NCBI GenBank assembly: GCA_910587865.1
Contig: CAJUNX010000029.1
Location: forward strand, 30,233-52,088
Length of the DNA: 21,856 nucleotides
Direction: 5' to 3'
Source: an uncultured Roseburia sp.
GTDB taxonomy: Bacteria > Bacillota > Clostridia > Lachnospirales > Lachnospiraceae
Shown: piece after piece, positions 7,684-16,528 of the stretch
Position numbering within the stretch: position 1 is the first letter of the stretch
How the letters are laid out: the number at the start of each line of letters is the position of its first letter
Translations under genes and position numbers: made by a program
Notes under the pieces: model-generated
What the model saw: the letters and a program-made list of their open reading frames with translations, nothing else
Database searches by the model: none
Told to the model about the DNA's origin: nothing

Positions 7684-9036
7684 CTAAGAATCCTTATCCT
7701 TCTCCCCGGACTCCGGCGTCTCTTTTGTGCGCCGTACCCGGACCGTCTGAATGCTCTTATTCTGAACCGCACAGATCTCGAACTCATAGCCGTACGCCGT
7801 GACGGTAAACATCTCGCCGTCGCCCGGAATCTTTCCGAACAGAGAGATCAGAAAACCGTTTAACGTCTCGAACTCGTCCGCGTCCTCGTCCTCTTCGATC
7901 GCAAGCTCCCTCGCCACATCCAGAAACGGCGCCATCCCGCTCATCCGGTAGCTGCCGTCGGCCAGACGCTCGATCGTCTGCGCCTCCTCGTCGTCGTGCT
8001 CATCCTCGATATTGCCCACGATCTCCTCCAGGATGTCCTCCATCGCGACAAGTCCCGCGGTCTGCCCGTACTCATCCACAACGATCACCAGATGATTTTT
8101 TTTCGCCTGCATGGCGGCAAACAGCGTGTTGATATTCCTCGTCTCCGGGATAAATGCGACATCGCGGATGATCCCGTCCAGCTCGCGGATCTCGCGGTCC
8201 CAGACAGAAGGATCCAGGCTCAGCTCAAGAGCCTCTTTGATATGTAAGATCCCCGTGATATTGTCGATATCCTCAAGATATACCGGAAACCTGGAGTAGC
8301 TGTTATTCTCCCGGATAAACTCCAGCATCTGCCGGACCGTCATGGTGCCGTCGAGCGCGATGATATGCTTGCGGTGCGTCATGATGTCCTTGGCTGCCTT
8401 GTCGCCGAATTCGAAAATATTGTGTATCATCTCCGCCTCGCTCGCAAGCAGAACCCCCTGTTCGTGACCTTCACGGACCATGGAGATGATCTCCTCCTCC
8501 GTCACGTCGCCGGTATCGCTCAGCGGATCCACGCCGAAAACCCTTGCCAGCAGATTTGAAAGTCCGTCCGTCAGGAAAATCAGCGGGAAAAACACAAGCT
8601 CCACCGCATGCAGCGGCCGTACCAGGCGCATCGCCCAGACATACGGGCATCTCGACGCCACTTTCTGGGGCGTGTAGATCCCGAGAATCAGCACCAGAAG
8701 GATCAGAACCACAAACACGGCCAGATACGACAGAAATGAAATCAGCGCGCTGTCTGCCGCGGGCAGCAGAAAATGCTTCCACAGCGGAATCTGCACAAAA
8801 CCGAGCAGCATATGCGCCGTCAGTACCAATAGCTGACAGACATGCATATATCGTTCCGTCTTATCCATGTACACAGTCAGAAGCTTCGCCTGCCTGTTTT
8901 CCTCCTTTGCCAGCTTCTCAACCGATGCCTCATTCAGGTGCTGCATCGCCGCCGAAAAGCCAAAGACGATAAAATCCAGTATGATCAGTCCTGCAAAAAC
9001 AAGTAGCCCCGTACCGGGACTGGCGCCGTCGTCCAT
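7684..9036 (-). CDS. DUF21/CNNM and CBS-domain membrane protein (HlyC/CorC family)
   Basis: A 450-residue protein with the classical layout of the hemolysin C/CorC family. An N-terminal CNNM (DUF21) membrane domain has hydrophobic segments at about 9-30, 66-84, 96-120 and 143-156. A CBS pair spans about 215-335, including HLVIVVDEYGQTAGLVAMEDILEEIVG. A small C-terminal CorC/HlyC domain follows at about 355-435, then a charged tail. Family members transport or regulate Mg2+ (sometimes Co2+ or Na+); the hemolysin name is historical. A longer frame opens at a TTG (9075) without a ribosome-binding site; the ATG at 9036 has a purine-rich AAAGGA region upstream. A strong promoter stands in the gap to mazF. 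Confidence 0.93.
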   Translation of the reverse strand: MDDGASPGTGLLVFAGLIILDFIVFGFSAAMQHLNEASVEKLAKEENRQAKLLTVYMDKTERYMHVCQLLVLTAHMLLGFVQIPLWKHFLLPAADSALISFLSYLAVFVVLILLVLILGIYTPQKVASRCPYVWAMRLVRPLHAVELVFFPLIFLTDGLSNLLARVFGVDPLSDTGDVTEEEIISMVREGHEQGVLLASEAEMIHNIFEFGDKAAKDIMTHRKHIIALDGTMTVRQMLEFIRENNSYSRFPVYLEDIDNITGILHIKEALELSLDPSVWDREIRELDGIIRDVAFIPETRNINTLFAAMQAKKNHLVIVVDEYGQTAGLVAMEDILEEIVGNIEDEHDDEEAQTIERLADGSYRMSGMAPFLDVARELAIEEDEDADEFETLNGFLISLFGKIPGDGEMFTVTAYGYEFEICAVQNKSIQTVRVRRTKETPESGEKDKDS

Positions 9037-9089
9037 CTTCCTCTTCCTTTCTCCTCTGTTCCTCATCCTGTTCAACTAAGGCTTTTGCA

Positions 9090-9118
9090 ATCATACCATT
9101 TCCGGGCGCAATAGTCAA
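9090..9118 (-). promoter_or_regulatory. Strong sigma-A promoter for the CBS-domain gene and yebC
   Basis: On the minus strand TTGACT (9118-9113), a 17-nt spacer, then TATGAT (9095-9090). It starts 2 nt after the mazF stop, so a new transcription unit begins here. Confidence 0.85.
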
Positions 9119-9119
9119 G

Positions 9120-9467
9120 TTATGTATAAAGCTCCAGGCTTATCTCAAGTGCTTTGTCGATTTTGACAAGAATCTGCGAGTCCAGATGGCAGACCTTATC
9201 CTTTAGTCTCGTCTTGTCGATGGTCCGCAGCTGCTCCAAAAGAACAACGGAATCCTTCATCAGATCATATTTGCGGCTGTCCAGCTCTACATGTGTCGGC
9301 AGCTTCGCCTTATTCATCTGCGAAGTAATCGCCGCGCAGATCACGGTCGGGCTGTGCCGGTTTCCCACATCATTCTGTATAATCAGTACCGGACGGACGC
9401 CTCCCTGCTCGGAACCGACCACCGGCCTTAAATCTGCATAATAAATATCCCCACGTCGAATTACCAT
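9120..9467 (-). CDS. mazF: MazF/NdoA-type mRNA interferase toxin
   Basis: A 115-residue PemK/MazF ribonuclease that cuts single-stranded mRNA at short specific sequences. The chain closely follows Bacillus NdoA (EndoA): RRGDIYYADLRPVVGSEQGG at the start, then RPVLIIQND with the catalytic Arg, AAITSQ with the catalytic Thr, and KLPTHVEL and LLEQLRTIDK. Length is that of the family (about 115). GGAG lies just before the ATG. It sits downstream of alr as in Bacillus and many Clostridia, but the ribbon-helix-helix antitoxin gene normally found between alr and the toxin is missing: only 101 nt separate them. The antitoxin is therefore elsewhere or absent. Confidence 0.95.
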   Translation of the reverse strand: MVIRRGDIYYADLRPVVGSEQGGVRPVLIIQNDVGNRHSPTVICAAITSQMNKAKLPTHVELDSRKYDLMKDSVVLLEQLRTIDKTRLKDKVCHLDSQILVKIDKALEISLELYT

Positions 9468-9568
9468 ATACTCTCCACTCCATAAACTTTGATCACGGCG
9501 CCTGTTTTTTAAGCAGGTCCGTTTCGGATAGTATTGCCAATTTTCACGGGTGTATTCAGTCAGATACG

Positions 9569-10738
9569 TTATTCTGTAAAATGATCCCTGGTCCCCACGA
9601 CTCTGCCGCCCCGCAGATAGACCCGCGGGATGCGTTTACCGAGATCACAGACAAATTCATAGTTGAACCGGCCGGATCGTTCCCCGAGCTCTTCGATCGT
9701 GATCCGCTCGCCGCCGTCCGCACCGATCAGCGTCACCGGATCGCCGCATTTTACATCCGGGATATCCGTGACGTCCGCCATAAACTGATCCATGCAGACT
9801 CTGCCCAGAATCGGTGCGCGTCTGCCGTGAATCAGGACCTCGCCGCAGTTGGACAGCCCTCTCGCGTAGCCGTCCGCATAGCCGACGGGAATTGTGGCGA
9901 TCACACTGTTTCTTTGGATCGTGTACGTGCCCCCGTAGCTGATCTCCCTCCCCGCCGGAAGCTCCTTGACGTAAGCGACATGCGTCACCAGCGAGAGCAC
10001 CGGCATCAGATCGATGCGGCTTTTGTCCACCTCACCGGAGGGCCACAGTCCGTAGAGTGTGATCCCCGCGCGCACGAGATCCATATTCGCCTCCGGCACC
10101 TCGACGATACCCGCGCTGTTTGAACAATGCCGCAGCGGCATGACAAGTCCCCGCGCCTTCAGCATCACGGTCATCCGCTCAAATTCCGCCATCTGCCGGT
10201 ATGTACTGGTCTTATCCGTCTCGTCCGCCCGTGCAAAATGGGTAAATATCCCCTCTGCCATCATATGCGGCAGCCGCGCAAGCTGTACCATCTCATCCGC
10301 GGACTCCTCCGTGACCTGATATCCGATCCGGCTCATACCGGTGTCCACCGCAAAATGGATCGGACAGGTCAGCCCGAGCCTGCCCGCGGTCGCAGAGAGC
10401 TCCTCCGCCATCTCCCTGGTAAACACGGTCGGCCGGATGCCAGCACGTATCATATCCGCATACTGGTCCGGGAACACATAGCCGAGAATCAGGATGGGCT
10501 TTTCAATACCGTGCGCCCGCAGGATCAGGCCCTCCTCCACCGTGGCCACCGCGTAGCCGCACACATACGGCAGCACATCCACCGCCTCCGCAATCTCCAC
10601 GGCACCGTGGCCGTAGCCGTCCGCCTTGATCACGGGCATAATCTTCGTGTGTTCGGAAATCACGGCCCGCATGGCCTCCATATTGTGAATGACTGCATCC
10701 AGATCAATCCTTGCATGCACTCTGCTGTATCTGTTCAT
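9569..10738 (-). CDS. alr: Alanine racemase
   Basis: A 389-residue PLP enzyme converting L-alanine to D-alanine for peptidoglycan. The PLP lysine is Lys38 in VIKADGYGHGA, and the second catalytic base is Tyr268 in REISYGGTY. HFAVDTGMSRIGY and LYGLWPSGEVD are further family motifs, and length is normal. The frame could start at an ATG at 10750, which touches the nnr stop, but GGAGA lies 6 nt before the ATG at 10738. The gene follows nnr after 13 nt, so the two are cotranscribed and perhaps translationally coupled. Confidence 0.97.
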   Translation of the reverse strand: MNRYSRVHARIDLDAVIHNMEAMRAVISEHTKIMPVIKADGYGHGAVEIAEAVDVLPYVCGYAVATVEEGLILRAHGIEKPILILGYVFPDQYADMIRAGIRPTVFTREMAEELSATAGRLGLTCPIHFAVDTGMSRIGYQVTEESADEMVQLARLPHMMAEGIFTHFARADETDKTSTYRQMAEFERMTVMLKARGLVMPLRHCSNSAGIVEVPEANMDLVRAGITLYGLWPSGEVDKSRIDLMPVLSLVTHVAYVKELPAGREISYGGTYTIQRNSVIATIPVGYADGYARGLSNCGEVLIHGRRAPILGRVCMDQFMADVTDIPDVKCGDPVTLIGADGGERITIEELGERSGRFNYEFVCDLGKRIPRVYLRGGRVVGTRDHFTE

Positions 10739-10751
10739 AGTAATCTCCATT

Positions 10752-12371
10752 TCAATGCGTTTGCGCGGCGGGGGATTGACAGAACCTGTCTTTGCCGCTC
10801 CCGCGATGGTGCTGCTGTACTCCCGCGAGTACGCGCCGGACTCCTTCGGGCAGGTCTCCGGCCATCAGACCGTTTATACCGGTCTCCTTTGCCGCAGCTT
10901 CCCCGGCCAGGCCGTGCAGATACACTCCAAACGGTGCGGCGTCCTCCGCCGGCATCCCCTGCGCCATCAGCGCGCCCGTCACACCGCTTAAGACATCCCC
11001 GCTCCCGGCGGTGGCCAGACCGGCATTCCCGGAACAATTCAGCCAGATCCGCCCGTCCGGTACGGCCGTCACGGTGTGCTCATCCTTTAACACGCACACG
11101 ACCCCGTATTCCCGCGCAAAATCCGCCGCCGCCGCGATCAGGCGGCTCTGAATCAGGGCGACGGATTGCCCGGTCAGCCGGCTCATCTCCCCCAGATGCG
11201 GTGTGACAATAACCGGCCCGTGCGGCGCGCGAAGCAGGCTTATGTCTTTTGCGATCAGGTTGAGCGCATCCGCATCCAGAAGCAGCGGCACGTCGCGCGC
11301 GCATGCGGATTCCAGAACGGCGCCAAGCAGCTGTGATGCCGCGGGCGAGGTTCCAAGCCCCGGCCCGCAGACGATCACGTCCGCCCATTTCATCGCTGCT
11401 GTGACATCCTCCGTCATCGGATGATTCGCCGGATACGTCGTAAGCACCGCCTCCGGCAGCCCGGTCTGTAAAATCACACGGTTTTCCTCCGGCGTGACGA
11501 TCCGCACCAGCCCGCAGCCGGTACAGTACGCCGCTTTGGCCCCCAGAAATGCGGCCCCCGCCATACCGGCGCTCCCCGCGACCAGAAGCAGCTTTCCGTA
11601 GCTTCCTTTATTCGAGTGACTCACGTGCTCTGGCAGACGGATGAGATCCTTGTTCTCTAACGCCGCAACCTGCGGCCTCTCTCCCCCGAAACTGTGCTCC
11701 GTGATCCCGATGTCGCGCACGATCACCCTTCCGCTGTACGTATTTCCCGGCCACAGCACCGCACCCAGCTTCTCAAAAGCAAATGTGACGGTCAGATCGG
11801 CCCGAAACGCCGTCCCCAGAATTGCCCCGCTGTCAGCGATCCCGGAGGCGATATCCACCGCGATCTTTGTCCCCGAAAGCCCGTTCAGCTGCCCGATCTG
11901 CTCCGCGTAAATCCCCTCGATTTTTCGGGACAGTCCCACACCGAACACCGCGTCAATCACCGCCGTATAGACTGCCTGCTCTGGCAGACGGCATACGACG
12001 CGGCCGCCGTACGCCTCAAAAATCCGCCGCTGAAGCCGGTTTGCGTCCGTCGCCCGCGCCGTCACTTTCTCGTAGGGCGATTCCTCCTCACCGGTTGCGC
12101 CGGCGGACGTCCCCTCGGTATGCCCCGCTGCAAGCACACAGACGTCGCAGCCCTCCAGGAGCAGCAGCCTTGCGATCGCATAACCGTCCCCGCCGTTATT
12201 GCCGCTGCCGCAGGCCACCAGCACACGGGAACAGTCGACACCCTGACGGCGGAGTTCCTCTGCAAACGCAGCGGCAGCCCGCTCCATGAGGACAACGGAC
12301 GGCATACCGAACCGCTCCGTCGTGACGTTGTCGTATTGCTTTATTTCCCGGCTGTTTACCAGATAACGCAT
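10752..12371 (-). CDS. nnr: Bifunctional NAD(P)H-hydrate epimerase / ADP-dependent dehydratase
   Basis: A 539-residue fusion of the YjeF_N epimerase (about 1-215) and the YjeF_C ribokinase-like dehydratase (about 235-515). Together they repair hydrated NADH and NADPH. The epimerase half has VACGSGNNGGDGYAIARLL. The dehydratase half has GSYGKLLLVAGSAGMAGAA, CGPGLGTS, LDADALN, VTPHLGEM and the nucleotide-site motif AGSGDVLSGV. The last about 20 residues are basic and polar, beyond the usual end. AAAGGAGAG precedes the ATG. It lies between rex and alr in the same block; the yjeF-alr neighbourhood is common in Firmicutes. Confidence 0.96.
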   Translation of the reverse strand: MRYLVNSREIKQYDNVTTERFGMPSVVLMERAAAAFAEELRRQGVDCSRVLVACGSGNNGGDGYAIARLLLLEGCDVCVLAAGHTEGTSAGATGEEESPYEKVTARATDANRLQRRIFEAYGGRVVCRLPEQAVYTAVIDAVFGVGLSRKIEGIYAEQIGQLNGLSGTKIAVDIASGIADSGAILGTAFRADLTVTFAFEKLGAVLWPGNTYSGRVIVRDIGITEHSFGGERPQVAALENKDLIRLPEHVSHSNKGSYGKLLLVAGSAGMAGAAFLGAKAAYCTGCGLVRIVTPEENRVILQTGLPEAVLTTYPANHPMTEDVTAAMKWADVIVCGPGLGTSPAASQLLGAVLESACARDVPLLLDADALNLIAKDISLLRAPHGPVIVTPHLGEMSRLTGQSVALIQSRLIAAAADFAREYGVVCVLKDEHTVTAVPDGRIWLNCSGNAGLATAGSGDVLSGVTGALMAQGMPAEDAAPFGVYLHGLAGEAAAKETGINGLMAGDLPEGVRRVLAGVQQHHRGSGKDRFCQSPAAQTH

Positions 12372-12419
12372 GTGTCTCTCCTTTTCCGCCGGCCCGCTGA
12401 ACCGGCAGCCCGGCAGGTG

Positions 12420-13082
12420 TCATGACCGGTTTTTGTTTTTCTTATGGCTCTGATTTTTCACAATATTGTAAGAAAGCTGCATCAGGCTGTCGGACAAATG
12501 TACGTTTTCCACCACCACGTTTTTGTCGAACAGCTCCAGATCCACGTGCGCGAAATTCCAGATCGCCGGGATCCCGAGATCCACCAGCCGGTTTGCGATC
12601 GCGTCCGCCTTTTCCTTCGGCATCGTGAGCGCGGCGATATCCACCTTGTTTTCGGCGCAGAACCGCTCCAGTTCGCTTAGCATATAGATTGTGATTCCGC
12701 GCACCTGTATACCCTCAAGCGCCGGATTCACATCGAACAGACCGATAATCACAAAACCATGTCTCTCGAATTTCACATAATTGGCCAGTGCCTGGCCGAG
12801 ATTTCCGGCGCCGATCACGATGATGTTGTGACGGCAGTTTAAACCGAGCACCTTGCCGATCTCCTCATACAGATACTTTACATTATATCCGTAACCCTGT
12901 TGTCCAAATCCACCAAAATTATTCAGATCCTGCCGGATCTGGGAAGCCGTGACATTCATCCGGCGGCTTAAGTCATTCGACGAGATCCGCTCCACCCCTG
13001 CTTCCAGAAGTTCCCCCAGATGCCGGTAATACCGCGGCATTCTGCGGATGACCGCCTGGGATATCTCCTTTTCTTCCTGCAT
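12420..13082 (-). CDS. rex: Redox-sensing transcriptional repressor Rex
   Basis: A 220-residue repressor that binds DNA when NADH/NAD+ is low and releases it when NADH rises, controlling fermentation genes. An N-terminal winged helix (about 1-75, including SQIRQDLNNFGGFGQQGYGYNV) is followed by a Rossmann fold with GAGNLGQAL at 91-99 and a C-terminal domain-swap helix. A Lys/Asn-rich tail closes it. AAAGGGGAAAGG precedes the ATG. Gaps are 51 nt to the ABC-F gene and 48 nt to nnr, so all are likely cotranscribed. I see no TTGTTAA-type Rex operator in the intergenic regions. Confidence 0.97.
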   Translation of the reverse strand: MQEEKEISQAVIRRMPRYYRHLGELLEAGVERISSNDLSRRMNVTASQIRQDLNNFGGFGQQGYGYNVKYLYEEIGKVLGLNCRHNIIVIGAGNLGQALANYVKFERHGFVIIGLFDVNPALEGIQVRGITIYMLSELERFCAENKVDIAALTMPKEKADAIANRLVDLGIPAIWNFAHVDLELFDKNVVVENVHLSDSLMQLSYNIVKNQSHKKNKNRS

Positions 13083-13133
13083 GATACCTTTCCCCTTTCC
13101 GTGCCGATGCCGGTTATCCGCCGCATCCGGACA

Positions 13134-15044
13134 TTAATCCTCAAGAGCGAGCGACAGCTCCTCCCAGGTCTCATAACATGTCTGAAGTTCTGCACGGTAC
13201 TTCTCCTGTTTTTCGGCGAGCGCGCCGAGCTTTGCCGAATTTGTCGCAATATCCGGACGCGCACACTCCTCGTCGATTTTTGCGATTTCATCCTCAAGCG
13301 ATGCGATACGCTCCTCCGTGCGCTTCAAATCGTTCTCAAGCTTGCGGATTTTCGCCTGTCTGGCCTTCTGCTGCTGCCAGTCCTCTTTTGTCGCCTGTTC
13401 CGGCGTTCCCGCGGGTTTTTCGCCGCCTCCTGCCGGCGTCTGTATGCGCTTTTCCATATAATAATCATAATTCCCGAGATACCGGATCAGCGTCCCGCCG
13501 GCCAGCTCAAGGATGCGCGTCGCCGTGCGGTTGATAAAATAACGGTCGTGCGAGACAAACAGCACGGTACCGGTATAACTGCACAGCGCGTTCTCCAGAA
13601 TCTCCTTTGAGGTGATGTCCAGGTGGTTCGTCGGCTCGTCGAGAATCAGGAAATTCGCATCCGACAGCATGAGCTTCGCCAGCGAAACCCTGCCGCGCTC
13701 CCCGCCGCTTAAATCACCGATCCGCTTAAACACATCGTCATTTGTAAAAAGGAACGCCGCAAGCACATTCCGGATGCGCGTGTTCTCAAGCGTCGGATAC
13801 GCGTCCGAAATCTCCTCAAAGATCGTTTTCTCCATATGAAGCACCTGATGCTCCTGATCGTAGTAGCCGATATGGACGTTTGCACCCAGGGTGATGCTCC
13901 CGTCGTCCGCACCGGTTAACGCATTGATGATCTTTAAGATCGTCGTCTTTCCGGTTCCGTTCGCGCCGATTAAGGCCACGCGCTCTCCCCGCTTTATCTC
14001 AAAGGATAGTCCCGTAAACAGCGGACTGCTGCCGTAGGCTTTTGCCAGGTTTTCCACGGAGAGCACATCGCTGCCGCTTAACACGTCCGGCTCTAAGATC
14101 AGTCGGATGTCCGTCTGCTCCTCCACCGGCTTTTCGATGCGGTCGATTTTCTGCAGCATCTTCTCGCGGCTCTCCGCACGTTTGATCGATTTTTCCCGGT
14201 TAAAGGATCGAAGCTTTGCAATGACTTCCTCCTGGCGTCGGATCTCACGCTGCTGATTGTAGTACTGTTTGAGCAGATCCTCGCGCACTTTCGCCTTTTT
14301 TTTCGCGAAATCCGTATAATTCCCCTGGTATACCGCCGCGCGGTGCCGTGAGATCTCCACCACCTTCGTGACGATGCGGTCGAGAAAATAACGGTCGTGC
14401 GCCACGATGATCACCGCGCCCCGGTAGCCGGACAAAAAACCCTCCAGCCATCGGATGGATTCGATATCCAGGTGGTTCGTCGGCTCATCCAGAAGCAGAA
14501 TATCCGGCTTTGTCACCAGAAGGCGTCCTAACGACACCCTCGTCTTCTGCCCGCCCGAGAGTTCATCCATGCGCCGGTCGAATTCCTCCTCCGCGAAACC
14601 GAGCCCCTTTAACACCCCCGTCACCTCGCTCCGGTATGTGTTGCCTCCGAGCATGTCGAATTCCTGGCTGAGGCGGTGGTATTCTTCCATCAGAGCTTCA
14701 AGCGACGCGCCGGTGCAGGTCTCCATCTGCGCTTCGAGCTCCCGCAGACGCTCTTCCGCCGCGAGGATCTCCTTTCTGGCCGTGAGCACCTCCTCCCGGA
14801 TCGTGCGGCTGCCCATATGGTCCTGGTGCTGCGCCAGATACCCGATGCTCGTGTTTTTCGCGATCACGATCATGCCGGCATCCGGACTTTCCTCCTGCAT
14901 AATTATTTTAAGCAGCGTAGACTTCCCGGCCCCGTTGATGCCGACAATCGCTGCTTTTTCTCCAGACTCAATATGAAAACTGACATCCTTTAATATCTCG
15001 TCCGTCCCGTAGGATTTTGAGATATTCTGACATGATAAAACCAT
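13134..15044 (-). CDS. ABC-F family ATPase (ribosome-associated, YdiF/YfmM-like)
   Basis: A 636-residue soluble protein with two ABC cassettes and no membrane segments. Cassette 1 has Walker A GINGAGKST (35-43), signature LSGGQKTRV and Walker B DILLLDEPTNHLD. Cassette 2 has GANGTGKTT, LSGGERGRV and NFLILDEPTNHLD. The charged linker between cassettes contains the P-site-tRNA interaction region of ABC-F factors, and the last about 90 residues form a predicted coiled coil. Such proteins bind the ribosomal E site to rescue stalled or drug-bound ribosomes; whether this one is a resistance or housekeeping factor cannot be told. The open frame runs up to 15128, but AGGAAG precedes the ATG at 15044 and the cassette begins right there. 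Confidence 0.95.
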   Translation of the reverse strand: MVLSCQNISKSYGTDEILKDVSFHIESGEKAAIVGINGAGKSTLLKIIMQEESPDAGMIVIAKNTSIGYLAQHQDHMGSRTIREEVLTARKEILAAEERLRELEAQMETCTGASLEALMEEYHRLSQEFDMLGGNTYRSEVTGVLKGLGFAEEEFDRRMDELSGGQKTRVSLGRLLVTKPDILLLDEPTNHLDIESIRWLEGFLSGYRGAVIIVAHDRYFLDRIVTKVVEISRHRAAVYQGNYTDFAKKKAKVREDLLKQYYNQQREIRRQEEVIAKLRSFNREKSIKRAESREKMLQKIDRIEKPVEEQTDIRLILEPDVLSGSDVLSVENLAKAYGSSPLFTGLSFEIKRGERVALIGANGTGKTTILKIINALTGADDGSITLGANVHIGYYDQEHQVLHMEKTIFEEISDAYPTLENTRIRNVLAAFLFTNDDVFKRIGDLSGGERGRVSLAKLMLSDANFLILDEPTNHLDITSKEILENALCSYTGTVLFVSHDRYFINRTATRILELAGGTLIRYLGNYDYYMEKRIQTPAGGGEKPAGTPEQATKEDWQQQKARQAKIRKLENDLKRTEERIASLEDEIAKIDEECARPDIATNSAKLGALAEKQEKYRAELQTCYETWEELSLALED

Positions 15045-15129
15045 AACTTCCTCACTTCCGGGCATCCCGGCGCGACAGAAACGGAAACGGCCGCATAGAA
15101 AGCCCCTGCCGCTTCTGCCGCGGCGCATC

Positions 15130-16341
15130 CTAGCGATACTGCTCTTCGAGATTTGCGCGGATGGCCCTGATAAATTCTTCGCTGTTTAGCACGATCGGAT
15201 TCGTGTGTGTCGTGATCAGCGCCAGATCTTTTGTCATCTTTCCTTCCTCAATCGTTTTGACGCAGGCCGTCTCAAGCCGGTCCGCAAATACGGCGAGCTC
15301 TTCATTGCCGTCAAGCTCTCCCCTTTTTCTGAGTGCGCCTGTCCAGGCAAAAATCGTCGCAACGGAATTTGTGGAGGTCTCCTCCCCCTTCAGATGCTTA
15401 TAATAATGGCGCTGCACCGTACCGTGCGCCGCCTCGTATTCGTAGTTTCCGTCCGGCGAGACCAGAACGGAGGTCATCATGGCAAGCGACCCGAACGCGC
15501 TGGACACCATGTCGCTCATCACATCCCCGTCGTAATTCTTGCAGGCCCAGATATAGCCGCCCTCCGACTTCATCACGCGCGCGACGGCGTCGTCGATCAG
15601 CGTGTAAAAATAGGTGATCCCAGCCTCCTCAAAACGCTTCTGATACTCCGCGTCAAAGATCTCCTGAAAAATATCCTTAAACGTGTGGTCGTATTGTTTG
15701 GAGATCGTATCCTTTGTGGCAAACCACAGATCCTGCTTTGTGTCGAGCGCATAGTTAAAGCAGCTTCTCGCAAAGCTCTCGATCGAACCGTTTACGTTGT
15801 GCTGCCCCTGGATCACGCCGGCCCCGGTAAAATCATGGATCAGCTCTCTGGTCTCGGTGCCGTCCTCCGCCGTGTATACAAGCTCGCATTTTCCCGCGCC
15901 CGGGATTTTCATCTCGGCCGCTTTATAGACATCGCCGTATGCGTGACGCGCGATCGTGATCGGCTTCTTCCAGTTTTTCACGCAGGGCTCGATCCCTTTT
16001 ACGATAATCGGAGCGCGGAATACCGTGCCGTCTAACATCGCCCGGATCGTGCCGTTCGGGCTTTTCCACATTTCCTTTAACTCATATTCGCTCATCCGCG
16101 CCGCATTCGGCGTGATCGTCGCACATTTCACCGCAACGCCGTACTTTTTCGTCGCATTTGCGGAGTCGATCGTCACCTGGTCGTCCGTCGCATTCCGGTG
16201 CTCCAGCCCAAGGTCATAATATTCCGTATTCAGCTCAATAAACGGATGAAGCAGCTCATCCTTAATCATTTTCCAGAGAATCCGCGTCATCTCGTCGCCG
16301 TCCATCTCAACCAGCGGGGTCGTCATCTTAATCTTTTCCAT
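15130..16341 (-). CDS. icd: NADP-dependent isocitrate dehydrogenase, eukaryote-like (type II)
   Basis: A 403-residue homodimeric enzyme that oxidises isocitrate to 2-oxoglutarate with NADP+, feeding glutamate synthesis and NADPH supply. TPLVEMDGDEMTRILW at the start, SPNGTIR in the substrate site, and YEAAHGTVQRHYYKH with TSTNSVATIFAW near the C-terminus are those of the mitochondrial/cytosolic class rather than E. coli Icd. The frame extends to 16371, but AAAGGA lies 8 nt before the ATG at 16341. A good promoter lies at 16383-16410, and the gene heads the icd-ABC-F-rex-nnr-alr-mazF block. Confidence 0.96.
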   Translation of the reverse strand: MEKIKMTTPLVEMDGDEMTRILWKMIKDELLHPFIELNTEYYDLGLEHRNATDDQVTIDSANATKKYGVAVKCATITPNAARMSEYELKEMWKSPNGTIRAMLDGTVFRAPIIVKGIEPCVKNWKKPITIARHAYGDVYKAAEMKIPGAGKCELVYTAEDGTETRELIHDFTGAGVIQGQHNVNGSIESFARSCFNYALDTKQDLWFATKDTISKQYDHTFKDIFQEIFDAEYQKRFEEAGITYFYTLIDDAVARVMKSEGGYIWACKNYDGDVMSDMVSSAFGSLAMMTSVLVSPDGNYEYEAAHGTVQRHYYKHLKGEETSTNSVATIFAWTGALRKRGELDGNEELAVFADRLETACVKTIEEGKMTKDLALITTHTNPIVLNSEEFIRAIRANLEEQYR

Positions 16342-16382
16342 GATCGTCATCCTTTCTGTGCATCGATACATACGCTTCTTAT

Positions 16383-16410
16383 TTTATACATGTTCCGCGC
16401 TACTTGTCAA
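16383..16410 (-). promoter_or_regulatory. Sigma-A promoter of icd
   Basis: On the minus strand a perfect TTGACA (16410-16405), a 16-nt spacer, then TATAAA (16388-16383). It leaves a leader of about 35 nt before icd. Confidence 0.85.
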
Positions 16411-16440
16411 CGGATAATTACACCGTTTGCGGTGCGGTGC

Positions 16441-16456
16441 AAAGAATGCATTCTTT
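16441..16456. promoter_or_regulatory. 16-bp perfect palindrome, possible operator
   Basis: AAAGAATGCATTCTTT reads the same on both strands. It lies 31 bp upstream of the icd -35 box and 16 bp upstream of the sigma-K-like -35 of the divergent Cys-rich gene, a typical place for a regulator of either. The binding protein is unknown. Confidence 0.45.
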
Positions 16457-16471
16457 CCGAAAAAAAATGTA

Positions 16472-16498
16472 ACACATCTTCCCGGGGGTCATATGATA
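16472..16498 (+). promoter_or_regulatory. Sigma-K-like promoter of the Cys-rich small gene
   Basis: AC at 16472-16473, a 16-nt spacer, then CATATGATA (16490-16498). This fits the Bacillus sigma-K consensus AC-N16/17-CATAnnnTA. The expected start leaves a short leader ahead of GGAGG at 16516-16520. A sigma-A reading (GTAACA, 17 nt, TATGAT) is possible but weaker. Confidence 0.5.
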
Positions 16499-16528
16499 CA
16501 GTGTAAGAAAAATTTGGAGGATCAAAAC

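Noticed and set aside
10127..11206. 359-codon plus-strand open frame
   Set aside because: It lies antisense to alr and nnr, which have clear motifs and ribosome-binding sites; its product is Arg/Pro/His-rich nonsense typical of GC-rich shadow frames.
16342..16528. Rex-binding site at the icd promoter
   Set aside because: No TTGTTAA-N6-TTAACAA-like sequence; the palindrome there (AAAGAATGCATTCTTT) is a different motif.
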